A DNA stretch of 64,000 nt from Larix kaempferi (GCA_027924585.1 BSBM01000050.1:5794501-5858500), one strand, 5' to 3'. Numbered from the stretch's first letter, positions 48,491 to 61,091 are shown. The notes: a model not told the origin generated them from the sequence alone. A program made the numbers and translations.

Positions 48491-49016
48491 ATCATCTTCT
48501 GGCAAAGTGAATTTGTTAGAATCTTCAAGAGCTTCCACTACTAGAACTGAAACCAAAGCCAAGGGATCTCAGGTAAAGGATCAAAACCAAGATTCTATTG
48601 TTGCTCACATGGCCAAAATGTGATTATCCATCCATAAATTGAAGAATATTTACTTATCAAGATCCAGTGATGATTTTGAGCCAAGCGTGTTGACATATGG
48701 CCAAACCACATTCTCATCCTTGTGTTGGCCCATTTTTAATTGAAAGATTCACTGGTGAAAATTCCTACTGTCCATCTTCGACCAATGGCTATGACCAGTA
48801 CTACTGTTGCACTTTCCATAGTTCTCTCCACTGCTACAGAAGTAAATAAAGATGCTCATTATGTTGAGATAGCAGATCTAGCAACCCCTATCCAAGGAAG
48901 AGCAACAGGTGCCCGACATATACTTCTTTTCCCAAGGAAAATCTCACAGGGAAACCTACAGGATGCTTCCCCACACTTATGGATAGCATCCCTAGAAAAC
49001 CTGTTGATGTAGACTA
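48491..49016 (+). other. Decayed sequence after Z gag
   Basis: Probably further Z interior: short pieces with clustered Cys codons (around 48765-48875) could be a ruined zinc-finger region, but no motif is certain. The right limit of Z is not visible. Confidence 0.35.
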
Positions 49017-49019
49017 GTG

Positions 49020-49120
49020 CACCTCACGAAGGGGGATTCGAACCGGCCAACTGTTGGCACGGAACTAGCCAAATGCCCAGCAACACTGGCAACAACTAGT
49101 TGCGCGAGCCCCTTGGGTTA
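49020..49120 (-). other. tRNA-like internal promoter (B box), possible SINE head
   Basis: On the minus strand GGTTCGAATCCCC (49029-49041) is a perfect RNA polymerase III B box, preceded upstream by GC-rich tRNA-like sequence with a possible A box around GGCTAGTTCCGTG. The region does not fold as a normal tRNA cloverleaf in my reading, so a tRNA-derived SINE or tRNA relic is more likely than a tRNA gene. Ends not defined. Confidence 0.3.
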
Positions 49121-49290
49121 TGCATTACATATACTTACTGCACAAGGTATCACTTTTCAACTTGAGAGAGCTGCCCCTGAATGGTTTAATAGTCAGTCTC
49201 AAACAATTGCATTAAGATGTGACTACAAAAGGCTCCTATATAAAGAAATATAAAAAGAAAAAAAATCATCAAAATGCTGCAAAGGTATCA

Positions 49291-49798
<508 letters not shown>

Positions 49799-49981
49799 AT
49801 GAGGTGGTTTTACTTCTCCATTTTCCTTGAGAACTCTGCACACTATATCTGTCTGTCGTGTTTCTTCAGGTAATAATGAACGAATTGATTGAGAGATTGG
49901 ACCATGGTTCGGTGTGGTAGGATCCAAACCCATCTGATAGAGCTTGAAGGCAGCATCAAAAAGATAGTGGTAGCATTCTGC
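49799..49981 (-). CDS. DEP1: DEP1 exon, end of dehydratase domain and linker
   Basis: Exon of 183 bp (61 codons, phase 0), from acceptor GTGCAG| to donor CAT|GTAAGC. It begins [20 protein letters not shown], the C-terminal helix of the class II aldolase-like methylthioribulose-1-phosphate dehydratase (MtnB), and continues through the linker to the phosphatase domain ([20 protein letters not shown]). The two activities on one chain are the plant arrangement. No stop or frameshift. Confidence 0.92.
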
Positions 49982-50153
49982 CTGCACAGACAAATAAATA
50001 TTCAAAGACCAGATATATAATAAATAATATGTCTAGTAATAAACACAATCATACAAAATCTTGAAAAAATGCATATAAACTGCTAAATATGAACTGGAGT
50101 ATAAAAGAACGTAATGAAAACAATATCTTCTCATTGACAGAGTAACTGCTGAC
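49982..50153 (-). other. DEP1: DEP1 intron, 172 bp
   Basis: GTCAGC donor, GTGCAG acceptor, AT-rich between. Confidence 0.8.
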
Positions 50154-50243
50154 CTGAGTCTTTGCACTAATCCATGAGTCACCCCATATATAGATGCCAT
50201 GATTTCTCACAAGAACTGCTGTAGTCTTTGGATAAGCAGCAAT
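50154..50243 (-). CDS. DEP1: DEP1 exon, metal-binding part of dehydratase domain
   Basis: Exon of 90 bp (30 codons, phase 0), from acceptor TTTGGCAG| to donor CAG|GTCAGC. It encodes [20 protein letters not shown] and the following DSWISAKTQ; the His of RNHG is one of the zinc ligands of class II aldolase-type dehydratases. The upstream exons (N-terminus with the other metal ligands) are not in the remaining 180 bp before element W, nor recognisable further right. So the three exons together give 143 codons of a protein that normally has roughly 500 residues. Confidence 0.92.
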
Positions 50244-50425
50244 CTGCCAAATGCATTTCAACAATCTTTATTGAAGGAAGCAAAAATGTTTCAAATGTGA
50301 TTTATGCATTTCTAGAGGTTGAAAAATTTCCTTACACGACATTATTAAACATATGTTGAAAGGATTGGAAATTAAACATTCTATATCCAATGCATATTCC
50401 CTTCAAGCAAAGGGTTAGGTAGACT
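50244..50425 (-). other. Putative DEP1 intron sequence up to element W
   Basis: AT-rich sequence before the acceptor of the 50154-50243 exon. No exon or repeat recognised; it ends where the W LTR begins. Confidence 0.5.
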
Positions 50426-52505
50426 TGTTACCCCTTGAAAAATACATGGTTCATTCCACACATTCATGGACCTTTCTTCTTTCACCAGCAAAACAGGAGT
50501 TCCTTGGATTTTAGTGGCAATGACAGGTTGCGGGGAGAGACTTGGAGGTTGTGCTCTTTGTTCTATCTTTCTCAAGCACCATCCATCATCCAAGGTTTGG
50601 AGGAGTAAGTTTGGCTTGTTGGAGGATATTCTGGAGGCACATTGCACCATGGGATTCCATTCGAGCACACTTGGCACAATTGAGGCAGGGTTACATGGCT
50701 TACATTATATTTGTTGCATCATTGATGGAAAGCCTTGTTCCTAGGTCAATCCAAGACTCAAGATGGAGGATGTGAGTAGGAAGGGAGCTTTAGAACATGA
50801 ACGCTCTACAATATTAGAGGTCCAAAGCATAGTTTATGGTGAGGGAAGGGTCAAAGAAAGCCCTAGAATATGAACATCCTAGCTCAAAAGATGTCCAAAA
50901 AATTATTTATGGTGAGCTATGGGGTCAAACATAGCATAAAAGAGAAATTCCCTCACTAAGGAGATGGCTAGGGCATGTGGAAGATATGAAGGGGTGAGAA
51001 ATAACCCTACTAGAGGAGTTTACACACATTTGGAGACATATTTCACCTTTTTGAAGTATTTGGGGCAAGGACACACTGTTTGAAGCCTTTTCTACATATT
51101 TGGAGGCAAACGCTTTGCAGAGATGCCATGTGGTGTGGCTGACATGATCAAACACTTAAAAGGAAGGGCATTTGTATATGACGATGACAAGTGGCATTAT
51201 GGACCCATTTTATGGGTTCAAAGGCAAAACAACCCACATGAAGGAGCCTTAGAGAATGATATGTAGCAAGGAAAGAGGCTAGAAGAGAAATGCCCTTGCT
51301 TGGATGATGCCACATGGCAACAGCTGCACTTGTATGGTCAAAGGAAGCCACTTGATGAGAAGCATTCCACTCCTATAATGAAAAAGGATGGTATTTTATG
51401 GCTTAAATCATGGATCTACCTTCTAATAGAGGGTCGTCTCACTCAAGAAGGCATTTAAAGCATGTCGAAGGGTCATTATGGGCATTACACATTATTTGAG
51501 GCATGATTCTCATATTTGGAGAAGTTATCTCAAAGAAGAAGTCGAGACATGTCAATTTGTGGTGAAATCAAACCCTAAAAGAACTCTAAAGAGGAGTGCC
51601 CTACTTCTAGGGATTTCACTCTCATTTAGTATTATTTTAATCATTCGGGTTTGATGTGAAAGGTATAAATAGACAAGATTCATTTTCTAAGGGCATGGTT
51701 GGAAGATTGGGAGTTGCTTTCCAAGCTTAATTGAATACCTTTGTAAAGATTGGAAGGACACATTCAATGTGAGGTTCTCCATCTCTTTCTTCTTTTCATG
51801 GATGAATAGGGTTTTTGCAAGGATTGCCATGGTTTTGCTGTTGAAATAATCTTTGGAGAAGGGCAAGTTTGTCAAATGAAAAGAGATTAGGGTGGAGGTT
51901 GTAAACCCTTCCTAATCCTTGAAGTAACCTTGAATTATTAGACTATTTGCTGCTGTAATTTTCTGGTTAGGTGAGACCTCTTCAGTCCTCTTGATCTTAT
52001 TTGAAGAAATGATGTATTATTGAATGTTCATTCAATAAGAATGCTATCCTACTTTTGTCTACTTCATCTAGGGTTTCATATTATGGTTGCTCCTTCTTTA
52101 TTTATGCACATTATTCTTTGTCGTAATTCCATGGTTGTGATGGTGCATCTTGTATAAGGGACCTCACTTTTTCTTGCATAATATGAAACTCTATTTCGGA
52201 CTAATTAGGGTGCATTAGTGAATGGCGTAATCACATCTGCTCCATCATATTCAAACCTCTTTCTATTTAATCCTGACTACATTGCCCAACTTGATGGACA
52301 CTGGACTTGGTAATCCACCATCCTTTTATTTCTAAGGAATATCATAAACAATCTTTCTAGGTTTTCACCCTTTGTGCTAGAAAAGAACTAGCCTAAAGTG
52401 AGAGGAAGAGTTGGGGTGATTATAGGCAACCTTCCTAAGTTTCCCTAGGGTTGCACGTGGTTAAGGAACTTTGTAACACTTGAAGTGGAGATTTGGGAGG
52501 TAACA
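50426..52505 (+). repeat. 5' LTR of gypsy W, 2080 bp
   Basis: Begins TGTTACCCCTTGAAAAATAC and ends GGAGGTAACA right before a primer site. The first 290 bp repeat at 55016-55230 plus 59488-59544. A TATAAATAG box is at 51664-51672. Open stretches on its minus strand (50381-50677) recur in the 3' LTR only because the DNA is repeated. Confidence 0.85.
51664..51672 (+). promoter_or_regulatory. TATA box of W LTR
   Basis: TATAAATAG about 840 bp before the LTR end, a normal place for an LTR promoter. Confidence 0.55.
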
Positions 52506-52506
52506 A

Positions 52507-52525
52507 ATTGGCGTCGTTGTTGGGT
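52507..52525 (+). promoter_or_regulatory. Primer binding site of W (tRNA-Asp-like)
   Basis: ATTGGCGTCGTTGTTGGGT, one base after the LTR end; close to the primer site of Z at 31665. Confidence 0.75.
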
Positions 52526-52849
52526 AAAAAGTCCAGTTCCCAAGATTCGGTAGATTGAATACAATGATTTAATGAGGATGTTTCTATGAAAATCGTGTTC
52601 TCATCTAGCAACGCCACAAAGGAATGAAGCCCTGTTCCAAAAGATTTTGAAGTGACTTGTTGTTTGTGAAGGTGAGTACATCTAGCAGTTTGGAGGCATT
52701 TAAAGACCCACTTGGCTACCATGCTAATATGGAAATGAGAATTGATTAAAATATGTTTTCAAGTTTCATGTCAGTTATTCATATTGAAGATTTGGGAAGT
52801 GAAGAAATATGGCACTAGTCCAAGAGTTGGATGCAAGATTGTTTTGCTT

Positions 52850-53640
52850 CAGTAGATTTTTCGAGTATCCCAAGATATCTAAATGAGATCCCTCCTCCAA
52901 GGTGATTTGAGCAGCATACTCCAAAGTTCCATGGACACCTTCAACTAGCTACACAACATGTTATATCTTTCATTGAAATTATTTCAAAACTCAATGTTGT
53001 CCATGAGGATGTCATGATGACAATGTTTGCACTTACCTTGAAAGATTATGCATTGAAATGGTTTGATGACTGTAGAATTTTCACGTTTAATCAAAGCATT
53101 TCACAAGTTTTGGGACCCTAGTTATGAAATAAAAGATCAGGTTGAATATTTTTTTGATGAGCCTCATGATGCCCCCGAAAAATCTATTGGAGCAAACAAT
53201 CTTGCATTCAACTCTTGGACTAGTGCCATATTTCTAAATGAGATCCCTCCTCCAAGGTGGTTTCAGCATACTCCAAAGTTCCATGGACACCTTCATCTAG
53301 CTACACAACATATTATATCTTCCATTGAATTTATTTCAAAACTCAATGCTGTCCATGAGGATGTCATGATGAAAATGTTTGCACTTACCTCAAAAGATTA
53401 TGCATTAAAATGGTTTGATGATTGTAGAATTTTCACGTTTAATCAAAGCATTTCACAAGTTTTGGGACCCTAGTTATGAAACAAAAGATCAAGTTGAAGT
53501 TTTTTTTATGAGCCTCATGATGCCACTGCAGTGCTTAATGCTTGCCATGAAAAGAACAAGGAAATACAAGATCTTATGCTTCTATTGCATAGTAACCCTT
53601 TGGAGGCACTAATCACATGGGGTTGAGGTTGATTATAGTA
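52850..53640 (+). pseudogene. Gag of gypsy W with internal duplication
   Basis: Capsid-like gag sequence: NEIPPPRWFQHTPKFHGHL, IISKLNVVHEDVMM or ISKLNAVHEDVMM, KDYALKWFDDC, then after a shift KAFHKFWDPSYE. It occurs twice because of a direct duplication (52881-53173 and 53236-53525). Both copies carry the same frameshift between WFDDC and FHKFWDPSYE, so the break is older than the duplication. Further decayed frame to about 53750. Confidence 0.75.
52881..53525 (+). repeat. Direct duplication (about 353-bp period) in W gag
   Basis: Copy 1 52881-53173, copy 2 53236-53525, about 90% identical, separated by 62 bp. Period 355 at the left end and 351 at the right. Confidence 0.9.
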
Positions 53641-53974
53641 ACCCTTTGGATCCCAGAAAAACCAATGACACTCCAAAGAAATCAAGAAAGAAGTGTAGTT
53701 TTGATGAAGAAGGTTTTGATGATCACTGTGTCTTGAGACAGTAGCAGCAATAATTGATGCCTTTTCTCAATGAACAAGATCTGTGTCTTGATGATGGGCT
53801 ACCCAATTCATATGTTGGAGATGATGATTATATCAGCCCTATCGAACGTTGGATAGAGCAAGAATGTGGTGTCACATGCCAACCTTGGTGTGATCTTGGT
53901 CCTTTCTTCGTCTTCAGGAACTCACCTCAGTGTTCAGCCATATAGTGACAGAGATTCCAGCCTATGCTTGCAAG

Positions 53975-54600
53975 CTATGTCACATGGTTCGAGTTCAAAT
54001 TCGAATTCAACAAACTTGAAATTCGGTTCGAATTCGATTTTTTTTATGAGATTCAAAATGAGGTTCGCCATTAAGTTCGCCAATATACATATTTATAAAT
54101 TTTTTAAATATATATAAAATATTCTTTAAAATAAAAATACCACATTTTAATCTTTAAATATAATTATATAAGGCATTTTAATTTGAAATATACTCTCATC
54201 TTTTACTTTTAGACTCTTAACCATGGGACATGGACAATCCTTTACCCATCCAAAAGATCTTACTTGTAAAGAGTTTAGGAGATGCGGTATGGTATCCTGA
54301 TTCCCCACAAATAGTGAATGTTTAAGTGTTGAGTTTAGGAGATGCGGTATCTCGCAGCTGAAGCATAGCCGCCTTTCGGAGCTGAACCATAAACGAATAT
54401 CTCATGGCTGAAGCATAGTCTCCTTTACAGAGCGGAACCTAAAACTAACATTCAACGGAATAAGAGAAAGGGAAAGTGGTGGAAGGGACTGACTCAACTC
54501 GGGAAGATGAGGGATTTATAAGTACGGCGAACCTCATCGAACTGCAACTTTTTTTGAGTTCGTTGAATTTTGAATTCAAAGGATAAAAAAAGTGACATAG
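53975..54600. mobile_element. Small hAT-like non-autonomous DNA transposon, 626 bp
   Basis: Terminal inverted repeat CTATGTCAC/GTGACATAG flanked by the 8-bp duplication CTTGCAAG (53967-53974 and 54601-54608). Inside the tips, subterminal stretches rich in TTCGAATTC and TTGAATTCAA face each other. The middle has two imperfect copies of AGTTTAGGAGATGCGGTAT and a repeated GCTGAAGCATAG segment. No transposase. 8-bp duplication and size fit a hAT MITE; tip sequence is not the classic CAG type, so superfamily is tentative. Confidence 0.75.
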
Positions 54601-55015
54601 CTTGCAAGACATTTGATGTAGCCTTGTTTTGGTTTGTTGTTAAACACAAGGGGAGATCTCATGTTGATACAATACGGTGGTTGCATTGGCCCTTTGATTT
54701 CACTTAGCTTTTGCATCTTCCCATTGTAGAGTAGGGTAGGAAGAATAAGACCAATGTTCTCAAGCAATAGATTTAACTTATGCTCAAGCTCATGCCCTTA
54801 TTTGTAGCACCCCTTGAGAATGAGTAGTTAGATGAACATTTTCAAGTCTATTGTAATAAATTGGGATTGAAGACATTTGTATTGCAATGTGATGTTTTGA
54901 TACATCCTATCACAGACAACCAGCCATTTGATTCACTCTGTAGGTGCAAATTTAACAAAGATTCTAGATTTCTCATGCACCCCACAGGGGAGTGCAGTCG
55001 CCATATGGACCCAGT

Positions 55016-55230
55016 TGCTACCCCTTGAAAAATGGATGATTCATTACACATGTTCATGGGCCTTTCTTCTCCCACCAGCATAGAAGGAGATCCTTGGATT
55101 TTAGTGACAGTTAGAGGTTGTGGGGAAAGACTTGGAGATTGTACCCTTTGCTCTATCTTGCTCGAGCACCATTCATCATCCAGAGTGTGGAGGAGTATGG
55201 TTGGCCTATTGGAGGATGTTCCAAAGGCAC
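55016..55230 (+). repeat. 3' LTR of gypsy W, first piece
   Basis: TGCTACCCCTTGAAAAATGG onwards matches the 5' LTR start (50426) at about 85%. It is interrupted at 55230 by Y6 and resumes at 59493-59544, where copia C begins. Confidence 0.85.
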
Positions 55231-58200
55231 TGTTATCACACCATAGTAGCAGGGCTACTATCCTTGCTGAGTAGATACCTGCACATTTCAGAGCTTTGCT
55301 TTTACAGAGATTGGCTATGATAAGCTTATATTTTGAGATCACTCATGATCAGAGTAGTGTATTTTATTAGACTTATGTTAGACCTTGTGCCAAGGCCGAG
55401 CCTTGAGAGCTCAGATTTGATGACTGTTGAGCCTTGAGAGCTCAGATTTGATGACTGATGTGACCCTTTATTCCATACAATTTCAGTTCAGTGCCCAGTG
55501 ATGTTATTGCAGCAGTGTTTCAGATGGTTTATGATGATTAGTATTATGATGTGATATAACCTATGGACTTCTGATTATTGACTATGAACTATTATCTTGT
55601 TGTTTTGGTCATCTTCATAACATTAGCTTGGTATATGATTCAGGATGTGGCAGTACTATTAAAACTAAAATTTGAATATATTGGATGATGTTATGACTAT
55701 TAAAATGGATGTATCACTTGCACACTTAAGGTTTTCTGACAAAAAACTCACTGGTTTCATTACCCTCCTATGAGCATAGATATGGTCTTCCTAGACATTC
55801 TTGTCTGCTAGCTTAGGTACCACCTTCATTTGAATCCATCCATCCATGACCTTCCCAATTTGGCTTTCACCTTTGACTTGCATTTCTTGACTTTTTGATA
55901 CTGAGGACTTCCCCATTACTACCTCTGTGTTGGACTACATCCATGTTTGTTTTGTGTCTCGGCTCTGAGTTGGTGATAGAACTTGCCTTTGGTGAGTTGG
56001 ATTGTAGGCCTAAATCATTCTGGTCTGTTGTCTCGATGTTTGGCACTAGCAGAAGTCCCCCTAGTCACTTGAGATGTTGTTGGCTAAAACTGAAAGCTCA
56101 TGTACTACCTATATTGGAAATCTTTATAAATTCGCCCATGGAAACATTAAACTCTAGAATGTGTTTTTAAACACATGTGAGTAAAGGACAAGAGCGATGA
56201 ACTGCTAAAAATACTCCTAGAAGAGTATAAAAAGGTCCAAAAAGCAATGGTGACTCAAAGTTATATCTATTATTGTTGACCTTGTATATGTATAAACATG
56301 CCCTGGATGCAAGCTGTGACTAGTTGTGCTTCTTAGCACATCTGAAATCCGAAGGGTTATGTAGACCAAAAAATCCATGAAATGAAACTGAATGATCCTA
56401 ATGAACTTGGATCAGCTTGATGTAGACATGATGCCTAAGTTGAATAAACACTCTCTAAACAACTTATCCATTTGTGAGGCACAGCCCTTCCCCGTGTTAG
56501 TTGTCCGGCACAGAGTGTAGCTCCCCCTTTCCCCGTCCAAAGTGTCACCTAGTTGAGTTTGGACAAGTCATCCCCTTTGCCCAACCTTGTCTTAGCCTTC
56601 ACCCTTAGCTAGCAGTTAGACCATGTCTAATGGGTGAGTCTGTCATTAAAGCTTATGGGCAAGTGAAGTATAAATAACATTAAAATATCTACATGTATTA
56701 AACTGCCATGGAATGATGATGTACTTTAAGCTATGCTGTGAATGTGATTAAAGGAACATGTCTTTAGTCTATTGATATAATCTTGTCCTTGGTTGTATGT
56801 TGACCTGGTCAAACATAGTTTGACCATGGTCATTCTTGGGATCCGTGATGATGTGGGCCATATATGCTTATGGATGATGATTGATGGTCCCACATACTCT
56901 TGATGATGATACCATATGGTGGACATATGATTCAAATGGTGGTTGATGCAGTTCAGCAAGTTTTATTATTATTTCATATCATTAGATTATGCACTATCCA
57001 TGTATGGTGGACCCTACAGTTGACCCCTCAGGTCAACCCATGGTGTATGAGTACATATTCTTAGTGGATTTGGGTCTTCTGGATCCAATGAGACACTTAC
57101 CATTCAGTTCCGAGCACTTCTGACAGTGATAGATGCAGTTATCCATTTGTTGATCAGATTTGGGGTTGTTTTCCCAGACTGTCCAGCAGGGGCCATGAGA
57201 GGCCAGTTCACCTAGGGCGTTGTATGAGGAGGGGGTGGTCCAGCCACTTGATTTTACCATTATACCCCCCTCCCAGAGAGCCTGGTGGGCTTAGTTTGAC
57301 AGCGCAAGCACCCCGGGTGTCAGTTTGGACAACTTCACAGTTATCGAGGTGGATAAAAAATGGAATTCGATTTGGGCAATTGAGGCAAGGTTTTGGCACT
57401 TGGTCTTCACAGAGGTCTTCCAGGGTGAACCCCCCATCTTTCAGCCAGATATCATCAGTCAGTGGGGTCCACAGTGGCCACAGGAGGCCATTTACTACAT
57501 GTCTCTATCAGTTTTGGAGACAAGTTTTGATCATTTGTATTATCTTGGACACATTATTTTATATTATTGTGTTGTGGGGTGAGCTAGCAAGGATTGATAC
57601 CTCCTAGCCCCACCATGAGCTTATTGAGTCATGTCCTTGTCATGTGAGGTGGGCCCATGTGTCTTAACCCCCTCCTCGTGATGACGTCACCCTCCATGAG
57701 TCACTTTAGGCTATGACGTCATCCCTCTTTTGAGTGATCCATGTGATATGATGTATAGGCTCATCTTAGCCATTGATTGGATTATGAGATCTTTTAATCT
57801 CGACCACTCATCTTGTTGTATTGTAAAGTGGTTTTGAGATCTAGGGTTTTGGTCTTTATTATCCTATATAAGGAGGAGACCCCCTATTGTAAAAGGACCT
57901 TTGGAGCTCTTGAAGATTGGAATAGAATACTTCTTTGTGGATCTACTTCTCTTGTCTTGATGGATTCTTTTGCACTTTGAATATACAGTATCTCTTATAT
58001 GTATCATTGTGGATCTTGGGCTAAACGTTGTTTTCTTGCAGGGAGGCCGAATTGGTGAAGAGGAGGACGATTTGAGGAGGCTATTGTTGAGGGGACTCAC
58101 ATATATTCTCTTGGGTTGATCTTGGTGAAAGGGAGTATCATTATTGTATCTTTGTGACATAGTTGATGCTTTCTCTTACATCTCTTCATCATTTTCATAA

Positions 58201-59487
58201 TTTTCTTACTTGGCTTGTTTCACTTGATCTTGTCTTGTAGGAGGAGGACGATTTGGCATCATTGGAGGAGGATGTTTTGGCTTGGAGCACTAGATCTCAC
58301 TCTGAATATACACATAGGTGAATGCTACCGATTTGCAAAGTGGCCACAAGCAATTGAGGTATGTTCTACAAGGTATGTATCTAGATCTACTCTTCTTCTT
58401 CATTGGTCATCAAACCCTTAAAATCAAAACCCTTGTTTTTCATATTTTTCTAGATCTACTTGGATCTAGCTTGGCTTTGGGGATAATAAAAAGAACCCAC
58501 CTCTATAGCATCCACGGCAATTTGGATCTATAGTTTGGTGGCATTTGGCCTTCATTTGACACATTTTCCAAGGCACATTAGCCTCCTTGAGGGAAGTCGC
58601 ACTCCTTGAGGGAAGCTATTGGGGCTAGTTCCAAGTTGTGCGTAGGTGAGATCCCACTTGATTTGCACTTGTCTACCTTGATAACCTACCCCTAGTGCTT
58701 CACCTTGTTGATTTTCACCTTATGGGACCCATTTCTCATTTTGAGAGATTGAGCCCCACTTGGGTCACTTGGTGATGCATTTTGCATCTTAGATCTATGG
58801 AGATCTAGGCCATATTGGGGCATGCCATCCTAAATCCACTTTGATAATTGCCTTAACTACCCCGATCTACATTTTGGCATACTTTGGACTCCATTTGCCC
58901 CCTCATCTCAAGGCACTAGTCTCCCTTGGGCAATTCGCACTCCTTGGGTTAGTGGCCTTCTTGCTAGATCCCATATGTGGGTGTTGTCTATCTCATCTTA
59001 GATCCATAGATCTACATCATTTCACACCCCTTAGTGCCATCTCACCCTTAACTTCACCTTGTGGGTCCCATTTGGACCATGTCCATATTTTAAGGAAGTG
59101 GACCCCACTTGTGTATTTTCATGGTACTAGATCTATCCATTAGGTGGCCTTATTCATTTATTGGTTGAAACACTTGTCACCTCTTAAGCCTCTTCAACCA
59201 TACTTAACTCTTGGGTCCACCTAATCTAATCAACTCATTGGTTTCCATAACTCATCTTTTACATGCTTCCCTAGGAACCTTTGGGTTAGTCAATCATCTT
59301 TGATTGTCTAGGGTCTCCCCCTTGGTCTTGACTTGTCTAGATCTAAAGTGAAGAGTGCCTCGGTTATCGTGACTCCCAGCTTGCATTGGGAACCGTGGCA
59401 TCTCTTGGGTCACCTCTTTAGTTGTTTGTCTCCTCTACCATCTCGGATGGGATACCTTTAGGGACAACTACAAGTTGTGTGAAAACA
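55231..59487 (+). mobile_element. Solo LTR Y6 (family Y), 4257 bp
   Basis: Family Y LTR on the plus strand, TGTTATCACACCATAGTAG to GTGTGAAAACA, with GGCAC on both sides (55226-55230 and 59488-59492). No primer site, gag or second LTR. The GTAGCAGGGCTAC near-palindrome sits at the tip. It contains no recognised gene. Inserted in the W 3' LTR. Confidence 0.9.
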
Positions 59488-59544
59488 GGCACACTTGGCA
59501 CCATTGAGGCAGGGTATATGGCTTACATTGCATTTGTTGCATCA

Positions 59545-60074
59545 TGTTAGAATTTTAAATGCAGTAACAATAAGGATCATTGAAAGATAAACAAGCACAG
59601 CATAGACAATAGTACACAATCATTTATCCTGGGAAAACCCTTGTGGGGCAGAAAAACCCAGCAAACTTCTTCTATATAGATTCGTCAAAATGTACAATAG
59701 TATTCCTCGTGCAATAACCCAAAACAAGAAGACTACAAAAGAAACTACTCTTTATGACTCTATCTCCCGTCTCATGCGAACTTGATGAGTGAGTGAGGTG
59801 ACCAAATGAGGAGGGAGAGCTCCTCATTTATACTAATCAATGGCATGACCTTTTTACCCAACAAGGCCGACTTGACTCTCCTAACAGGGCCAACTTGTCC
59901 AGTTAACAATAAAATAGTCTTTTTTGGATCTTTCTAGGCCGACATAACAGTTAGGATTTACATTGACTCTTTCAATGACTTTTACATGATCAATTACATC
60001 AATAATAATTCCCGAAGGAAGTACGATACAAATGATACAAATAACAATATCTTCCGAAGTTACATTCTTCAACA
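59545..60074 (-). repeat. 3' LTR of copia C
   Basis: 530 bp, on the minus strand TGTTGAAGAATGTAACTTCG to AAATTCTAACA. TATAAATG box at 59832-59825. It shares the GGGTTTT...CCCAGGATAAAT end block with copia A, so the two are sister families. Confidence 0.9.
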
Positions 60075-60094
60075 CTCCCTCTTAAAAAGGAAGG
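60075..60094 (-). promoter_or_regulatory. Polypurine tract of copia C
   Basis: AAGAGGGAG directly before the LTR on the minus strand, within a longer purine-rich stretch. Confidence 0.75.
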
Positions 60095-60189
60095 TATTCT
60101 TCTGACATCGTCACCATCGTCTTCCAGCTGCTGCACTTTTGTACTCTGACTATTGACATCTGACATCTCCTGAATCTATATATCATAAG

Positions 60190-60855
60190 AAGTTTCACAA
60201 AGCCAGTGCTTTTTCATGTTGGATGTATCTAGCCTTGCATTGCCAGCCATTTTTCATGTTGGATGTATCTAGCCTTGCATTGCCAACCATTTTTCATGCT
60301 GGATGCAACTCTCCACAGAGCCAACCCTTTTTCATGTTGGATGTGTCTATCTTGCAAAGCTAGCCCTCTTTCATGCTAAATGCAACTGTCTTGCAGAGCT
60401 AGCCCACTTTCATGCTAGATGCAACTGTCTTGCAGAGCTAGCCCTATTTCATGCTAGATGCAACTGTCTTGCAAAGCTAGCCCTCTTTCATGCGATGCAA
60501 ACCCCTACAGAGTCAGTCCTCTTTCATACTGGATGTGGCCATCCTGTAGAGCCAGTCCTTTTTCATACTGGATGCACACCTCTACAGAGCCAATCCTCTT
60601 TCATACTGGATGTAGCTATCCTGCAGAGCTAGTCCTATTTCATACTAGTTGCACACCTCTATAGAGCCAATCCTCTTTCATATTGGATGTATCTATCATG
60701 CAGAGCCAGTCCTCTTTCATAATGGATGCACACCTCTACAAACCCAGTCCTCTTTCATATTGGATGTAGCTATCCTGCAAAGCCAATCCTCTTTCATACT
60801 GGATGCAACTGTCTTGCAAAGCTGGTCCTTTTTCATACTAGATGCAACTGTCTTC
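60190..60855 (-). repeat. 39-bp tandem repeat array in copia C 3' UTR
   Basis: About 17 units, period 39 bp (two near 47 bp at the left end), with alternating subtypes in the right half giving a 78-bp higher-order pattern. It stands between RNase H and the 3' LTR, as the unrelated arrays do in copia A and B. Because 39 is a multiple of three, the opposite strand has a long open frame (60303-60632) with 13-residue repeats; it has no support as a gene. Confidence 0.92.
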
Positions 60856-61091
60856 TTTCCATAGCCCGAGCAAGACATCTGGTGGGTTCAGCCTAGGAGC
60901 TCCACCTGCGTTACCTCACTGAACGTCCAGATCATCTCGTAGCCTAGAAGACCGAATAACGTCACATAACCCATGACTACCTGCTACCTCATCCGAGCTC
61001 ATCACTCCCTCTTGATCTGGACCACTCCAAGCTTGTCCCTGAAGTACTCAAACTTCACTCTCGACAGAGGCTTGGTCAACACATCGACTAT

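Larger units (their letters stand above)
50426..59544 (+). mobile_element. Gypsy element W, decayed and interrupted
   Basis: Plus-strand element with 5' LTR (50426-52505), primer site, gag remnant, and the start of a matching 3' LTR at 55016. The interior is only about 2.5 kb, without pol. The 3' LTR is cut by solo LTR Y6 and by copia C; its far end is outside the window. A 626-bp hAT-like element is in the interior. It lies immediately right of the DEP1 exons. Confidence 0.8.

Noticed and set aside
49020-49120. A functional tRNA gene
   Set aside because: Only the B box is convincing; arms of a cloverleaf could not be paired, so it is listed only as a tRNA-like relic.
50381-55342. Similar minus-strand open frames at 50381-50677 and 54848-55342, looking like a conserved gene family
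   Set aside because: The similarity is that of the two W LTRs; the frames differ in extent and end differently, and no domain is recognisable.
60303-60632. Open frame of 109 codons with 13-residue Cys/His-containing repeats, at first sight a metal-binding repeat protein
   Set aside because: It is antisense to copia C and exists only because the minisatellite period is 39 bp; there is no start context and no homologous frame in relatives.
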